Shown here: positions 39,320 through 50,016 of the stretch, one piece after another | How positions within the stretch are numbered: position 1 is the first letter of the stretch | How the letters are laid out: the number at the start of each line of letters is the position of its first letter | Program-made: the position numbers and the translations under genes | The notes under the pieces: model-generated | Databases searched by the model: none | What the model saw: the letters and a program-made list of their open reading frames with translations, nothing else | Told to the model about the DNA's origin: nothing | NCBI RefSeq assembly: GCF_026625645.1 | Contig: NZ_CP113056.1 | Coordinates: 2,703,001-2,767,000, forward strand | DNA from: Ancylobacter sp. SL191 | GTDB lineage: Bacteria > Pseudomonadota > Alphaproteobacteria > Rhizobiales > Xanthobacteraceae | Direction of reading: 5' to 3' | DNA length: 64,000 nucleotides

Positions 39320-40450
39320 ATGGCCTGGCACAAGCAGGTGACGTTCTGGGTGACGGCGCTGGTTCTGGTGATTCTCGCCGCCTGGCTGCTGTCCAGCGTG
39401 CTGCTGCCCTTCGTGGCGGGCCTCGCGCTCGCCTATTTCCTGAACCCCGTCACCACGCGGCTGGAGCATTGGGGCGTCAACCGGCTGGTGGCCTCGCTGG
39501 CGACCATCGCGCTCACGCTGATGCTCGCCATCCTGCTGATGCTGCTGGTGCTGCCGATTTTCGGCTCGCAGCTCGCCGCCTTCATTCAGCGGCTGCCGGA
39601 ATACATCGTCAAGCTCCAGAACCTGATGGCGGGCGAGGACGCGGCGTGGCTGCGCAATTTCGTCGGCGACCGCATGCCGGCGATCCGGGAGGGGCTGAAC
39701 GAGCTGGTGTCGCAGGGCGCGACCTACATGCTCAGCCTGATCCAGTCGATCTGGACCGGCGGGCAGGCGCTGATCTCGGTATTCTCGCTGCTGGTCATCA
39801 CGCCGGTGGTGGCCTTCTATATGCTCAATGACTGGAACCACATGGTGGAGAAGGTCGATGGCTGGCTCCCGGTCCACAACCGCCCGGTGATCCGCACGCT
39901 GGCCTGCCGGATGGACCGGGCGATCGCCGGCTTTGTGCGCGGCCAGTCGCTGGTGTGCCTCATCCTCGGTAGTTTCTACGCGATCAGCCTCACCATGGCC
40001 GGGCTGAATTTCGGCTTCGTCATCGGCTTCGTGTCGGGAATCATCACCTTCATCCCCTATGTCGGCTCGCTCACCGGGCTGGTGCTGGCCACCGGCGTCG
40101 CCATCGTGCAGTTCTTCCCGGATTACTGGATGATCGGCGCCATCCTCGGCATCTTCGTGTTCGGCCAGTTCGTCGAGGGCTACATCCTCTCGCCCAAGCT
40201 GGTGGGCGACAGCGTGGGCCTGCACCCGGTGTGGCTGATGTTCGCCCTGCTGGCCTTCGGCTATCTGCTCGGCTTCCTCGGCCTGTTGCTGGCGGTGCCG
40301 CTGGCGGCGGCGGCGGGCGTGCTGGTGCGCTTTGCTATCGACCAATATCTCCAGAGCCCGCTCTATACCGGTGAGCAGGCGCCGGAGAGCCTCGCCCCGC
40401 CGGCGCCCGTGCCGGGCCTTCCCGCCATCTCGGACCGCCGGGTGCGCTGA
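39320..40450 (+). CDS. AI-2E/PerM-family membrane transporter
   Basis: 376 residues from the ATG at 39320 preceded by AAAGGGAAG. About eight hydrophobic segments, including the opening VLLPFVAGLALAYFLNPV and the family motif GFVSGIITFIPYVGSLTGL, with EGYILSPKLVGDSVGLHP near the end. Family members export or import small molecules (TqsA with AI-2, others with sodium or unknown cargo). It sits directly upstream of hdaA with a 3-bp gap; PerM-hdaA linkage is common in alphaproteobacteria. Confidence 0.9.
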   Translation: MAWHKQVTFWVTALVLVILAAWLLSSVLLPFVAGLALAYFLNPVTTRLEHWGVNRLVASLATIALTLMLAILLMLLVLPIFGSQLAAFIQRLPEYIVKLQNLMAGEDAAWLRNFVGDRMPAIREGLNELVSQGATYMLSLIQSIWTGGQALISVFSLLVITPVVAFYMLNDWNHMVEKVDGWLPVHNRPVIRTLACRMDRAIAGFVRGQSLVCLILGSFYAISLTMAGLNFGFVIGFVSGIITFIPYVGSLTGLVLATGVAIVQFFPDYWMIGAILGIFVFGQFVEGYILSPKLVGDSVGLHPVWLMFALLAFGYLLGFLGLLLAVPLAAAAGVLVRFAIDQYLQSPLYTGEQAPESLAPPAPVPGLPAISDRRVR

Positions 40451-40453
40451 GCG

Positions 40454-41173
40454 ATGACCACGCGCCAGTTGCCGCTCGACCTGCCGCATGCCGACAGCCG
40501 TTCGCGCGACGATTTCCTGCCGGCGCCGTCCAATGATGCGGCGCTGGCGCTGATCGACGCCTACCCGTATTGGCCGGCACCGCTGGTGGCGCTGGTCGGG
40601 CCGGAGGGGGCGGGCAAGTCGCACCTTGCCGCCATTTTCGCGGCGATCAGCGGGGCGCCGGTGGTGCCCGCGCGCGATCTCGCCATCGACGCGCTGCCGG
40701 GGCTGCTGGCGAGCGGCGCGCTGGTGGTGGAAGATCTGGGGGAGGGGCCGCTCGATGAGGCGGCGCTGTTCCATCTGGTCAACCTCGCCAAGGAGCAGGA
40801 CGCCCGCGTGCTGCTCACCGCCCGCCGCGCGCCGGGCACGCTCGCCGCCAGCATGACCATCCGCGATCTTGCCTCGCGGCTGCGGGCCATGCCGTCCGTG
40901 GCGCTTGGCCCGCCGGACGATGCGCTGCTGGCCGCGGTGGCGGTGAAGCTGTTCGCCGACCGCCAGATCGCCCCGGATGAAGCGTTGCTCGCCTTCCTGC
41001 TGCCGCGCGTGGAGCGCTCCATCGCCGGGGTGCGCGAGGTGGTGGCCGCACTCGACCGCGAGGCGCTGGCGCGCAAGAGGCCCTTGACGCGCGCGCTCGC
41101 TTCCGAACTCCTTCGGGAGCGGGAGCTTTCATCCGCCGCCGTGCCGTCCGGCGCGGACGCGCGGGATTCCTGA
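40454..41173 (+). CDS. hdaA: DnaA-related regulator HdaA
   Basis: 239 residues. The N-terminal QLPLDLP (Gln5-Pro11) is a beta-clamp-binding motif of the Hda type. The AAA+ core follows with [12 protein letters not shown] (Walker A), [20 protein letters not shown] (DnaA-like Walker B/helix) and TIRDLASRL (sensor and box VII region). Unlike DnaA it lacks domain IV for DNA binding. With the clamp it should stimulate ATP hydrolysis by DnaA and so prevent re-initiation of replication. Immediate neighbours are the PerM-like gene and ppk. Confidence 0.9.
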   Translation: MTTRQLPLDLPHADSRSRDDFLPAPSNDAALALIDAYPYWPAPLVALVGPEGAGKSHLAAIFAAISGAPVVPARDLAIDALPGLLASGALVVEDLGEGPLDEAALFHLVNLAKEQDARVLLTARRAPGTLAASMTIRDLASRLRAMPSVALGPPDDALLAAVAVKLFADRQIAPDEALLAFLLPRVERSIAGVREVVAALDREALARKRPLTRALASELLRERELSSAAVPSGADARDS

Positions 41174-41199
41174 ACATTGACCCAAGCTTAAGGTGCGCC

Positions 41200-43545
41200 A
41201 TGTCATCCAGCCGTCACGAAGCGCGGCGACCTTCCCGCCCGACGAAGCGGCGGGTCCGTGCCAAGGCCGCCCCCGCTCAAGAGACGGTCGCAGGCGCCGC
41301 CCGCGCCGAGGATGGAGGGTTGACGGTGAGCGAAGCGGAAGCGCCGGCTGTGGCGCATGTGGAACTGGGGCAACTCGCCGTTCATGAGCCGGTAACGCCG
41401 GTGCCGCTCGAAGCCGAGCTGATGGCGTCGCCCGACCGCTTCATCAACCGCGAGCTGTCCTGGCTGCAATTCAACCGCCGTGTGCTGGAAGAGGCCTCCA
41501 ACCGCGAGCACCCGCTGCTGGAGCAGCTGCGCTTCCTCTCCATCTCCGCCAATAATCTCGACGAATTCTTCATGGTCCGCGTCGCCGGCCTCAAGGAGCA
41601 GGTGCGCGAGGGCTATGGTGGCAGGAGCCCGGATGGGCTGACGCCGGCCGAGCAACTGCCGCTCATCGGCGCCGCGGTGGCCGAGCTCGGCGAGGACCAG
41701 CAGGCGCGCTGGCTGGAACTGCGTGGCATTCTCACCGAGGCCGGCGTCGCGCTGGTCGACGGTTCGGATGTGGACAAGGCCGACCGGGCGGTGCTCGACG
41801 AGTTCTTCCTGAGCCACGTCTTCCCCGTGCTGACCCCGCTCGCCATCGACCCGGCGCATCCTTTCCCCTTCATCCCCAATCTCGGCTTCTCGCTGGCGCT
41901 GCAGCTCGCGCGCATCAGCGACGGGCGCACTATGAACGCGCTGATCCGCGTGCCCGCCAAGATTGACCGCTTCGTGCGCCTGCCGGACGGCGCGAACGGC
42001 GCCATGCGCTTCATCACGCTGGAGCAGATGATCGGCCTGTTCATCGGCCGCCTGTTCCCCGGCTATCAGGTGCGGGGCCTCGGCGGCTTCCGCGTCATCC
42101 GCGACAGCGACCTCGAAGTGGAGGAGGAGGCGGAAGACCTGATGCGCCAGTTCGAGACGGCGCTGAAGCGTCGCCGGCTCGGCCAGGTGATCCGGCTGGA
42201 AGTCGAATCCACCATGCCGGAAGAGCTGCGCATCTTCGTCGCGCGCGAGCTCGGCGTCGCCGATGACGAGATCTTCCTCGTCCACGGCGTGCTGGCGCTG
42301 AACGAGTTCAGCCAGCTCGTCGGCGTCGACCGGCCGGACCTCAAGTTCAAGCCGTACAACCCGCGCTTCCCCGAGCGCATCCGCGACCATGCCGGCGACT
42401 GCTTCGCGGCGATCCGTGAGAAGGATCTCGTGGTTCACCACCCCTATGAGTCCTTCGACGTGGTGGTGCAGTTCCTGCGGCAGGCGGCGCGCGACCCGAA
42501 TGTGGTCGCCATCAAGCAGACGCTCTACCGCACCTCCTCCGACAGCCCGATCATCAAGGCGCTGGCCGAGGCGGCGGAGGCGGGCAAGTCGGTCACCGCG
42601 CTGGTGGAGCTGAAGGCGCGCTTCGACGAGGAAGCGAACATTCGCTGGGCGCGCGACCTGGAGCGGGCGGGCGTGCAGGTGGTGTTCGGCTTCCTGGAGC
42701 TGAAGACCCACGCCAAGCTCTCGCTGGTGGTGCGCCGCGAGGGCGGCACGCTGGCGAGCTACTGCCATGTCGGCACGGGCAATTATCACCCGATCACGGC
42801 GCGCATCTACACCGACCTGTCCTTCTTCACCGCCGATCCGGCGATCGGGCGGGACGTGGCGCGCATCTTCAACTTCATCACCGGCTATGCCGAGCCGGCG
42901 GAGCTGGAGACCATGTCCATCGCCCCGCTGACGCTGAAGAAGCGCATTCTCGACCACATCGCCGCCGAGGGCGAATTCGCCAAGGCCGGCCGCCCGGCGG
43001 CGATCTGGCTCAAAATGAACTCGCTGGTCGATCCGATGATCATCGACGCGCTCTACCGCGCCAGCCAGAACGGCGTGCCGGTGGACATCGTGGTGCGCGG
43101 CATCTGCTGCCTGCGGCCGGGCGTGCCGGGTCTCTCGGAGAACATCCGGGTCAAGTCCATTGTCGGCCGCTTCCTCGAGCATGGCCGCATCTACTGCTTC
43201 GGCAATGGCCATGGCCTGCCGAGCCCCGAGGCGGCGATGTACATCTCCTCGGCCGATCTGATGCCGCGCAACCTCGACCGCCGTGTCGAGGCTCTCTGCC
43301 AGATCACCAACCCGACGGTGCACATGCAGATCCTCGACCAGATCATGGTCGCCAACCTGCAGGACACCCAGCAGAGCTGGCGCATCTTGTCGGATGGCTC
43401 CTCCGAACGCATAGTGTCCGGCGAGGGCGAGGAAAAATTCAACGCCCAGAAGTATTTCATGACCAATCCGAGTCTGTCGGGACGTGGCAAGTCGCTTAAA
43501 GAATCTTCACCAAGAAGCCTCGTCCGCCGTCGCGAGCGTTCGTAA
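41200..43545 (+). CDS. ppk: Polyphosphate kinase 1
   Basis: 781 residues, longer than the usual about 690-730 because of an N-terminal extension of about 75 residues that is first basic ([16 protein letters not shown]) and then acidic. The core begins [19 protein letters not shown]. The phosphorylated active-site His is in [10 protein letters not shown] (His523), and [20 protein letters not shown] and the PLD-like C-terminal domains are present. The enzyme makes polyphosphate from ATP. Ppx starts 4 bp downstream, so synthesis and degradation genes are coupled. The extension is not seen in E. coli Ppk; its role is unknown. Confidence 0.97.
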   Translation: MSSSRHEARRPSRPTKRRVRAKAAPAQETVAGAARAEDGGLTVSEAEAPAVAHVELGQLAVHEPVTPVPLEAELMASPDRFINRELSWLQFNRRVLEEASNREHPLLEQLRFLSISANNLDEFFMVRVAGLKEQVREGYGGRSPDGLTPAEQLPLIGAAVAELGEDQQARWLELRGILTEAGVALVDGSDVDKADRAVLDEFFLSHVFPVLTPLAIDPAHPFPFIPNLGFSLALQLARISDGRTMNALIRVPAKIDRFVRLPDGANGAMRFITLEQMIGLFIGRLFPGYQVRGLGGFRVIRDSDLEVEEEAEDLMRQFETALKRRRLGQVIRLEVESTMPEELRIFVARELGVADDEIFLVHGVLALNEFSQLVGVDRPDLKFKPYNPRFPERIRDHAGDCFAAIREKDLVVHHPYESFDVVVQFLRQAARDPNVVAIKQTLYRTSSDSPIIKALAEAAEAGKSVTALVELKARFDEEANIRWARDLERAGVQVVFGFLELKTHAKLSLVVRREGGTLASYCHVGTGNYHPITARIYTDLSFFTADPAIGRDVARIFNFITGYAEPAELETMSIAPLTLKKRILDHIAAEGEFAKAGRPAAIWLKMNSLVDPMIIDALYRASQNGVPVDIVVRGICCLRPGVPGLSENIRVKSIVGRFLEHGRIYCFGNGHGLPSPEAAMYISSADLMPRNLDRRVEALCQITNPTVHMQILDQIMVANLQDTQQSWRILSDGSSERIVSGEGEEKFNAQKYFMTNPSLSGRGKSLKESSPRSLVRRRERS

Positions 43546-43549
43546 GCGC

Positions 43550-45067
43550 ATGAGCGAAACCGTCAGCGGGGCGGATATGCGCCCCGCCGCCGATGGCCCG
43601 ATCGCCGTGATCGACATCGGCTCCAACTCGGTCCGTCTCGTCGTCTATGAGCGGCTGTCGCGCTCGCCGACGCCGCTGTTCAATGAGAAGGCGTCCTGCG
43701 GCCTCGGTCGGGAAGTGCTGACCACCGGGCGGCTCAACGCCGACGCGGTGGAAAAGGCGCTATCCACCCTGCGCCGCTTCCGCGTGTTGTGCGACCGCAT
43801 GGGCGTGGCCAAGCTCTATGTGCTGGCCACCGCCGCCGCGCGCGACGCCTCCAACGGGCCGGAATTCATCGCCACCTGCGCGGAGATCTGCCGCACCGAG
43901 GTCGAGCTGCTCTCGGGCAAGCGCGAGGCGCAGCTTTCCGCGCTCGGCGTGCTCTCCGGCGTGCATCACGCCAATGGCGTGGTGGGCGACCTCGGCGGCG
44001 GCTCGCTGGAGCTTGCCGACGTCCACGGCCAGCGCATCGGCTCGGGCATCACCTTCCCGCTGGGCGGCCTCGCGCTGCAGGACACGTCCGGCCGCTCGAT
44101 CAAGAAGGCGGTGAAGATCGTCCGCGACGCGCTCGCCAAGGAGCGTCATCTCGAACATCTCAAGGGCCGCACCTTCTACGCGGTCGGCGGCACCTGGCGC
44201 GCGCTGGCGCGGCTGCACATGTTCCAGCGCGGCTACCCGCTGCATGTGATGCACGGCTATGTCATTCCCGCCCGCGAGGCGCTGGAGTTCTGCCGCCTCG
44301 TGCTGCGTGTGCCGATCGACACGCTCTCGCGCATCGACACGGTGTCCGAGAGCCGCCGCCCGCTGCTCGCCTATGGCGCCTTGGTGCTGGAGCATGTGAT
44401 CCGCGTCGGCAAGCCGGAGAACATCTTCATCTCCGCGCAGGGCGTGCGCGAGGGCCTGCTCTATGAGCTGCTGCCGCCGGAGGACAAACCGTCCGATCCG
44501 CTGATCTCGGCCACCGCCGAACTCAACAATGTCCGCTCGCGCTCCCCCGCCCATGGCTGGGAACTCATCGACTGGACCGACCGCTTCATGGCGCATTCCG
44601 GCATTGACGAGACGGTGGAGGAAAAGCGCCTGCGCCACGCCGCCTGCCTGCTCGCCGATATCAGCTGGCGTGCGCATCCCGATTACCGCGAGGAGCAGAG
44701 CCTCAACCTCATCGCCCATGCCGCCTTCATCGGCGTGGATCATCCCGGCCGGGCCTTCCTGGCGCTGGCGATCTATTACCGCCATGCCGGGCTGGTGGAC
44801 GAGGATCTGTCCCCGCGCATTCGCGAGCTGGTGTCGGCGCGGCTGCTCGACCGGGCGCGCATCCTCGGTGCGGCGATGCGGGTGGCCTATATCCTCTCGG
44901 CCGCGATGCCGGGCACGCTGCCCATCGCGCCGCTGGCGGTGGAAAGGGGCAAGCTGGTGCTGAAGCTCAAGGGCGACCTCGCCCTTCTCGGCAGCGACCG
45001 CGTGCTCACGCGGCTGCGCACGCTCGCCCGTCTGATCGGCCGCGACTTCGCGGTAGCGACGGACTGA
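43550..45067 (+). CDS. ppx: Exopolyphosphatase / Ppx-GppA family
   Basis: 505 residues from the ATG at 43550, 4 bases after the ppk stop. The ASKHA fold has VIDIGSNSVRLVVYE (phosphate 1), GDLGGGSLELADV (phosphate 2), and later motifs; the C-terminal half (about 310-505) is an HD-like helical domain. It removes phosphate from polyphosphate ends and may also cleave pppGpp. Adjacent ppk gives strong support for polyphosphate as substrate. Confidence 0.95.
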   Translation: MSETVSGADMRPAADGPIAVIDIGSNSVRLVVYERLSRSPTPLFNEKASCGLGREVLTTGRLNADAVEKALSTLRRFRVLCDRMGVAKLYVLATAAARDASNGPEFIATCAEICRTEVELLSGKREAQLSALGVLSGVHHANGVVGDLGGGSLELADVHGQRIGSGITFPLGGLALQDTSGRSIKKAVKIVRDALAKERHLEHLKGRTFYAVGGTWRALARLHMFQRGYPLHVMHGYVIPAREALEFCRLVLRVPIDTLSRIDTVSESRRPLLAYGALVLEHVIRVGKPENIFISAQGVREGLLYELLPPEDKPSDPLISATAELNNVRSRSPAHGWELIDWTDRFMAHSGIDETVEEKRLRHAACLLADISWRAHPDYREEQSLNLIAHAAFIGVDHPGRAFLALAIYYRHAGLVDEDLSPRIRELVSARLLDRARILGAAMRVAYILSAAMPGTLPIAPLAVERGKLVLKLKGDLALLGSDRVLTRLRTLARLIGRDFAVATD

Positions 45068-45104
45068 CGCGCAAATGTCGGCGGGCCGGGGCCCGCCGCT
45101 CATC

Positions 45105-46253
45105 TCACCGCTCGACGGCGATGACCCGGCCGCGCTGCATGGCGAGCGCCAGATGGCCGGCCTTCAGCGCCAACGCCTGCTCGCCGAACAGCTCGCGCCG
45201 CCAGCCATGCAACGCCGGCACGTCCGGGGCGTCGTCCGCCGCGATCTGCTCGAGGTCGTCCACCGTGGCGATGACCTTGGCGGCGACGCCGTACTGCTCG
45301 GAGATCATGCGCAGCAGCACCTTGAGCAGTTCGACCGTCGCCGAGGCGCCGTTGGAGAGCGGCTTGTCGCGCTCGATGCGCGGCAGCGTCTTGGGGTCGC
45401 GCGCAAGGCCGGCCTTCACCGCCTCGACGATCTGCTCGCCCGAGCGCGAGCGCTCGAAACCTTTGGGGATGGAGCGGAGCTGGCCGAGCTTCTCGACGCT
45501 GCTCGGATGCTGGCTGGCGATCTCGCCGATCACGTCGTCCTTGAGGATGCGCGAGCGGGGAATGTCGCGCGACTGCGCCTCGCGCTCACGCCAGGCGGCG
45601 ACTTCCATGAGCACCGCCAGATCCTTCGGCTTGCGGGCGCGCGAGCGCAGCCGCTCCCAGGCGCGCTCGGGCTCCTGCCGGTAGGTCTCGGGCGAGGTGA
45701 GCACCGCCATTTCCTCGCCGACCCAGTCGGCGCGGCCGCGCTTGGCGAGATCGGCTTCCAGCTTGAGGAACACGTCGCGCAGATGGGTGACGTCCGCCTC
45801 GGCATAGGCGATCTGCGCCGTGGTGAGCGGCCGGCGCGACCAATCGGTGAAGCGCAGCGACTTGTCGAGCAGATGGCCGGTGAGGCGCTGCACGAGCTGG
45901 TCATAGGAGATGGAATCGCCATGGCCGAGCACCATGGCGGCAACCTGCGTGTCGAACACCGGATGAGGGATGATGCCGGCGAGATGCCAGACGATTTCGA
46001 TGTCCTGCCGGCCGGCATGGAAGACCTTCAGCACCTGCTCATTCGCCATCAGGGCGAAGAACGGGGCGAGGTCTATGCCCTCGGCCACGGCGTCGATCAC
46101 CACCGCCTCGTCGGCGCTGGCGATCTGCACGACGCACAGCTTCGGCCAGAAGGTGGTCTCGCGCAGGAATTCGGTGTCGACGGTGACGAAGCGGTGGTTC
46201 GAAAGCCGTTCGCAGGCCGCGGTGAGGGCGTCGGTTGTGGTGATCATATCCAT
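45105..46253 (-). CDS. rnd: Ribonuclease D
   Basis: 382 residues. The DEDD 3'-5' exonuclease domain has [10 protein letters not shown] (Asp26, Glu28), [15 protein letters not shown] and [17 protein letters not shown] with the remaining acidic residues and Tyr. After about residue 205 an HRDC domain follows ([25 protein letters not shown]). It trims tRNA precursors. The end is only 37 bp from convergent ppx. Confidence 0.95.
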   Translation of the reverse strand: MDMITTTDALTAACERLSNHRFVTVDTEFLRETTFWPKLCVVQIASADEAVVIDAVAEGIDLAPFFALMANEQVLKVFHAGRQDIEIVWHLAGIIPHPVFDTQVAAMVLGHGDSISYDQLVQRLTGHLLDKSLRFTDWSRRPLTTAQIAYAEADVTHLRDVFLKLEADLAKRGRADWVGEEMAVLTSPETYRQEPERAWERLRSRARKPKDLAVLMEVAAWREREAQSRDIPRSRILKDDVIGEIASQHPSSVEKLGQLRSIPKGFERSRSGEQIVEAVKAGLARDPKTLPRIERDKPLSNGASATVELLKVLLRMISEQYGVAAKVIATVDDLEQIAADDAPDVPALHGWRRELFGEQALALKAGHLALAMQRGRVIAVER

Positions 46254-46391
46254 GTCGCGTGCTTCTTAGCGGAGTCGCACGCGCGAGACGACAGTAATCA
46301 TGCCGGAATCGGTGGCTAAGCATTAACCATGGGCGGCTAGCTTCGGCCCATCGATTCCATGCCGGGGTACCGGTGCCAAGGGGGGAAACCC

Positions 46392-46862
46392 ATGAAGAAC
46401 GTGCTTTTCGCCGCCACCGCCACCGTGCTCGCCCTCGCCGCCGTCCCGGCGAGCGCCGCCGATCGCGTCAAGACCGGTGTCCTCGTCTGCAATGCCGGCG
46501 CGTCGATCGGCATGATCATCAGCTCCAAGCAGGAGCTCGCCTGCACCTACACCCCCTCGGACAACAGCCCGGTGCAGCGCTATTCCGGCGTCATCAAGAG
46601 CGTCGGCCTCGACCTCGGCGTGACCGGCGGCGGCGTGATGACCTGGGGCGTGCTGGCGCTCACCAAGCAGGTCGCCCCCGGCGCGCTGGCCGGCCCCTAT
46701 GGCGGCGTGTCCGGCGATGTGGCGCTCGGCGTCGGCGTCGGCGCGAATGTCCTCGTCGGTTCCGACAAGTCCTATGCGCTCAACCCCGTCTCGGTCGAGG
46801 GCAATGTCGGCGCCTCGCTGGCGCTGGGCGTCTCCAGCCTTGAGCTGCGCTACGTCCCGTGA
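46392..46862 (+). CDS. DUF992 exported protein
   Basis: 156 residues from the ATG at 46392, which follows GGGGAAA; an ATG at 46359 adds 11 residues before the signal peptide. Signal peptide residues 1-22 (AVPASAA-D). The mature part starts VKTGVLVCNAGASIGMIISSKQELACTY with two Cys, then GVTGGGVMTWGVLA, and ends EGNVGASLALGVSSLELRYVP, which is the DUF992 family, known mainly from Hyphomicrobiales and of unknown function. A hairpin terminator follows. Confidence 0.88.
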   Translation: MKNVLFAATATVLALAAVPASAADRVKTGVLVCNAGASIGMIISSKQELACTYTPSDNSPVQRYSGVIKSVGLDLGVTGGGVMTWGVLALTKQVAPGALAGPYGGVSGDVALGVGVGANVLVGSDKSYALNPVSVEGNVGASLALGVSSLELRYVP

Positions 46863-46869
46863 GCCGGAC

Positions 46870-46895
46870 GGGCGGGGCGTTAGCGCCCCGTCCTT
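46870..46895 (+). terminator. Hairpin terminator after DUF992 gene
   Basis: A 10-bp stem of 46870-46879 with 46884-46893 (core CGGGGCG and CGCCCCG, one G-T pair) around a TTAG loop, followed by TT. It begins 8 bases after the stop codon of the DUF992 gene. Confidence 0.6.
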
Positions 46896-47032
46896 GCGCG
46901 CCGGTCCTGTCCTGCGTCTCGCTCGCTTGACAAAGCCGAGCCCTGCATGCACCCCTCCGCGCGCCCCGCGAGAGGGGTGACGTGTTTTCAGACGTGCGGC
47001 CTCTGGCCCGCGAAAAGCCTCGGGATAGACCC

Positions 47033-48820
47033 ATGCACCGCTATCGCACCCATACCTGCGGGGCCCTTCGCGCGAGCGATGTCGGCGCCACCGCCCGCCT
47101 CTCGGGATGGTGTCACCGCATCCGCGATCATGGCGGCGTGCTGTTCATCGACCTGCGCGACCATTACGGCCTGACGCAGGTGGTGGTCGATCCCGACAGC
47201 CCGGCCTTCAAGCTGGCCGAGACCGTGCGCGCCGAATGGGTGATCCGCGTCGATGGCCGCGTGCGCTCGCGCCCGGCCGGCACCGAGAACCCCGACCTGC
47301 CGACCGGCCAGGTTGAGATGTACGCCACCGAGATCGAGGTGCTGGGCCCCGCCGCCGAGCTGCCGATGCCGGTGTTCGGCGATGTCGAGTACCCGGAAGA
47401 GACGCGGCTGCGCTACCGCTTCCTCGATCTGCGCCGCGAGAAGCTGCACAAGAACATCATGACGCGCGGCGCGATTATCGACGCCATGCGCGCGAAGATG
47501 AAGGGGCAGGGCTTCTTCGAGTTCCAGACGCCGATCCTCACGGCGTCCTCGCCGGAAGGCGCGCGGGACTTCCTCGTGCCCTCGCGCCTGCATCCCGGCA
47601 AGTTCTACGCCCTGCCGCAGGCGCCGCAGCAGTACAAGCAGCTCATCATGATGAGTGGCTTCGACCGCTATTTCCAGATCGCCCCCTGCTTCCGCGACGA
47701 AGATCCGCGCGCCGACCGCCTGCCGGGCGAGTTCTACCAGCTCGACCTGGAGATGAGCTTCGTCGAGCAGGAAGACATCTTCGCCGCCGTCGAGCCGGTC
47801 ATCACCGGTGTGTTCGAGCAGTTCGCCGAGGGCAAGCCCGTCACGAAGAACTGGCCGCGCATTCCCTATGCGGTGTCGATGCAGAAATACGGCACCGACA
47901 AGCCGGATCTGCGCAACCCGATTGAAATGCAGGACGTCTCCGAGCATTTCCGCGGCTCGGGCTTCAAGGTGTTCGCGCGCCTGCTCGAAGACGAGAAGAA
48001 CCGGGTGTGGGCCATTCCCGGCACCGGCGGCGGTTCGCGCGCCTTCTGCGACCGCATGAACTCGTGGGCGCAGGGCGAGGGCCAGCCCGGCCTCGGCTAC
48101 ATCATGTGGCGCGAAGGCCAGGATTCGTCTGAAATTCCGGGCGCCGGCCCGCTCGCCAACAATATCGGCCCGGAGCGCACCGAGGCGATCCGCGCGCAGC
48201 TCGGCCTCGGCGCCGGGGACGCCGCCTTCTTCGTCGCCGGCAACCCGGAAAAGTTCGTCAAGTTCGCCGGCGCAGCCCGCACCAAGGTGGGCGAGGAGCT
48301 GAAGCTGGTCGATTTCGACCGCTTCGAGCTGGCCTGGATTGTCGACTTCCCGTTCTATGAGTGGAACGAGGACGAGAAGAAGGTCGACTTCTCGCACAAC
48401 CCCTTCTCCATGCCGCAGGGCGGCCTCGACGCGCTCAACGGGCAGGATCCGCTGACCATCAAGGCGTTCCAGTACGACATCGCCTGCAATGGCTACGAGA
48501 TCGCCTCGGGCGGCATCCGCAACCATCGCCCCGAGGCGATGGTGAAGGCGTTCGAGCTCGCTGGCTATGACGAGCAGACGGTGATCGACCGCTTCGGCGG
48601 CATGTACCGCGCCTTCCAGTACGGCGCGCCGCCCCATGGCGGCATGGCGGCGGGCGTCGACCGCATCGTCATGCTGCTCTGCGGCGTGACGAACCTGCGC
48701 GAGATCTCGATCTTCCCGATGAACCAGCAGGCGCAGGACATCCTGATGGGCGCGCCCAACGAGGCAAGCCCGAAGCAGCTGCGCGAGCTGCACATCCGCA
48801 CCAACCTGCCGGAGAAGTAG
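47033..48820 (+). CDS. aspS: Aspartyl-tRNA synthetase
   Basis: 595 residues from the ATG at 47033; frame continues upstream but family similarity begins [10 protein letters not shown]. The anticodon-binding OB fold (about 1-110) contains [18 protein letters not shown]; the class II core has motif 2 [10 protein letters not shown], followed by [11 protein letters not shown], the bacterial GAD insertion, and motif 3 [14 protein letters not shown]. It charges tRNA-Asp. Alphaproteobacterial AspRS can be discriminating or not; sequence by eye does not decide. Confidence 0.97.
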   Translation: MHRYRTHTCGALRASDVGATARLSGWCHRIRDHGGVLFIDLRDHYGLTQVVVDPDSPAFKLAETVRAEWVIRVDGRVRSRPAGTENPDLPTGQVEMYATEIEVLGPAAELPMPVFGDVEYPEETRLRYRFLDLRREKLHKNIMTRGAIIDAMRAKMKGQGFFEFQTPILTASSPEGARDFLVPSRLHPGKFYALPQAPQQYKQLIMMSGFDRYFQIAPCFRDEDPRADRLPGEFYQLDLEMSFVEQEDIFAAVEPVITGVFEQFAEGKPVTKNWPRIPYAVSMQKYGTDKPDLRNPIEMQDVSEHFRGSGFKVFARLLEDEKNRVWAIPGTGGGSRAFCDRMNSWAQGEGQPGLGYIMWREGQDSSEIPGAGPLANNIGPERTEAIRAQLGLGAGDAAFFVAGNPEKFVKFAGAARTKVGEELKLVDFDRFELAWIVDFPFYEWNEDEKKVDFSHNPFSMPQGGLDALNGQDPLTIKAFQYDIACNGYEIASGGIRNHRPEAMVKAFELAGYDEQTVIDRFGGMYRAFQYGAPPHGGMAAGVDRIVMLLCGVTNLREISIFPMNQQAQDILMGAPNEASPKQLRELHIRTNLPEK

Positions 48821-48840
48821 GCGGGGCCCATCAGCACCTC

Positions 48841-48863
48841 ATCCCCGGGCTCGGCCCGGGGAT
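48841..48863. repeat. Short perfect hairpin after aspS
   Basis: ATCCCCGGGC and GCCCGGGGAT, 10-bp perfect arms around TCG, 20 bases after the aspS stop. It begins a 280-bp gene-free stretch filled with repeats. Confidence 0.65.
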
Positions 48864-48922
48864 CCACGACTTGGCTAGCAGCGCGACTTGGCCACCGCCC
48901 TGCAAACGCACGCAAGGCGTTG

Positions 48923-48957
48923 ATGGCCGGGCCAAGCCCGGCCATGACGGCATTTTT
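48923..48957 (+). terminator. Hairpin with T-run downstream of aspS
   Basis: ATGGCCGGGC and GCCCGGCCAT form a 10-bp stem around CAA (48923-48945), followed after a short gap by TTTTT at 48953-48957. It may be the main aspS terminator, although the T-run is 7 bases away from the stem. Confidence 0.5.
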
Positions 48958-48982
48958 GCTGAACCGGGGCGTCCCCGCCACC

Positions 48983-49078
48983 GTCATCCCGGACGGCCGA
49001 AAGGCCGATCCGGGATCGCGCTCTCCAGCGAGAGCGGCACGCGATCCCGGCTCTGCGCTGCGCTTCGGCCGGGATGAC
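48983..49078. repeat. Dispersed palindromic repeat, copy 2 (inverted)
   Basis: Outer arms GTCATCCCGG (48983-48992) and CCGGGATGAC (49069-49078); inner arms CCGGGATCGCG (49010-49020) and CGCGATCCCGG (49040-49050). It reads as the reverse complement of the element at 32413-32503, including the CGGCCG and GCAGAGCC-like spacers. Confidence 0.85.
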
Positions 49079-49102
49079 GGAGGCAGGTCGCCGTTGGGCG
49101 AC

Positions 49103-49945
49103 CTACTGCGTCAGCTGGGCCGCGAAGATGCCCAGCGCCTTGGCGTAGACTTCCGCCTTGTTCCAGCCGAGCAGCGCCTGATAGTTCGGCTCGCCCGGAC
49201 CCCAGCCGGCGCCGGCGCGCCAGCCATAGCCGCGCAGATAATTGGCGGTGGAGGCGAGCACGTCCGGGGCGCTGCGCACCAGGTCGGCGCGGCCGTCGCC
49301 GTCGAAGTCCACGGCGAACTTCGCATAGGAGCTGGCAAGGAACTGGGTCTGGCCGATCTCGCCGGCCCAGGCGCCACGCATCTCGTCGAGCGTGAGGTCG
49401 CCGCGCTGGTAGATGCGCAGGGCATCGAGCAGTTGGGGCGTGAAGAAGTCGGTCCGCCGGCAGTCATAGGCGAGGGTGGAGAGCGAGCGCAGGATCGGCA
49501 TCTTGCCGATGTTCACCCCGTAATCGGTCTCCATGCCCCAGATGGCGACGAGGATCGGGCCGGGCACGCCATATTGCCGCTCGATGCGGGCCAGCGTCGA
49601 GGCGTATTGCTGGAGCATCTGCCGGCCCTTGGCGATGCGTCCCTTGGAAATGCGGTTCTTGATGAACTCCTCGAGGCTCACCTTGAAGTGCTTTTGGTTG
49701 CGGTCGAGGCTGATGACCTTGGTGTCGTAGGTCACGCCGTCGAGCACGCGCAGCGTTCCGGGCGCGATGCCCTGCGCCACCGCCTCGCGGCGGAACTCGC
49801 CCACCCAGGTGTCGAAGCCCGACGCGTCAATGCCGCAGGTCGCGGCAAGGGCCGGCGACGCCGCGAGGAAGACCGAGGCGAGGGCGCCGGCGAGAAATAC
49901 GCGGGCGCGCGGCAGGGCACGAAGGGTGGCAGGCTGGTCGAACAT
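49103..49945 (-). CDS. MltB-type lytic murein transglycosylase
   Basis: 280 residues from the ATG at 49945, which has GGGAGGAA upstream; an earlier start at 50020 is unsupported. Signal peptide about 12-34 ending AALA-A. The SLT-like core has YGVPGPILVAIWGMETDYGVNIG with catalytic Glu, GEIGQTQFLASSYAKFAVDFDGDG and WRAGAGWGPGEPNYQALLGWN, as in the MltB/LMT family 3. It cleaves glycan strands to 1,6-anhydro ends. No C-terminal peptidoglycan-binding domain is present. Confidence 0.9.
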   Translation of the reverse strand: MFDQPATLRALPRARVFLAGALASVFLAASPALAATCGIDASGFDTWVGEFRREAVAQGIAPGTLRVLDGVTYDTKVISLDRNQKHFKVSLEEFIKNRISKGRIAKGRQMLQQYASTLARIERQYGVPGPILVAIWGMETDYGVNIGKMPILRSLSTLAYDCRRTDFFTPQLLDALRIYQRGDLTLDEMRGAWAGEIGQTQFLASSYAKFAVDFDGDGRADLVRSAPDVLASTANYLRGYGWRAGAGWGPGEPNYQALLGWNKAEVYAKALGIFAAQLTQ

Positions 49946-50016
49946 GGTTCCTCCCGGAAGCGCCGCATCCCGTGCAGGATGCGCGGAGAAGATGAACGCG
50001 CGGTATCGGCAAAAGA

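Noticed and set aside
48821..49102. tRNA or small RNA gene between aspS and the transglycosylase
   Set aside because: The region is filled by palindromic repeats; no cloverleaf or CCA end was seen.
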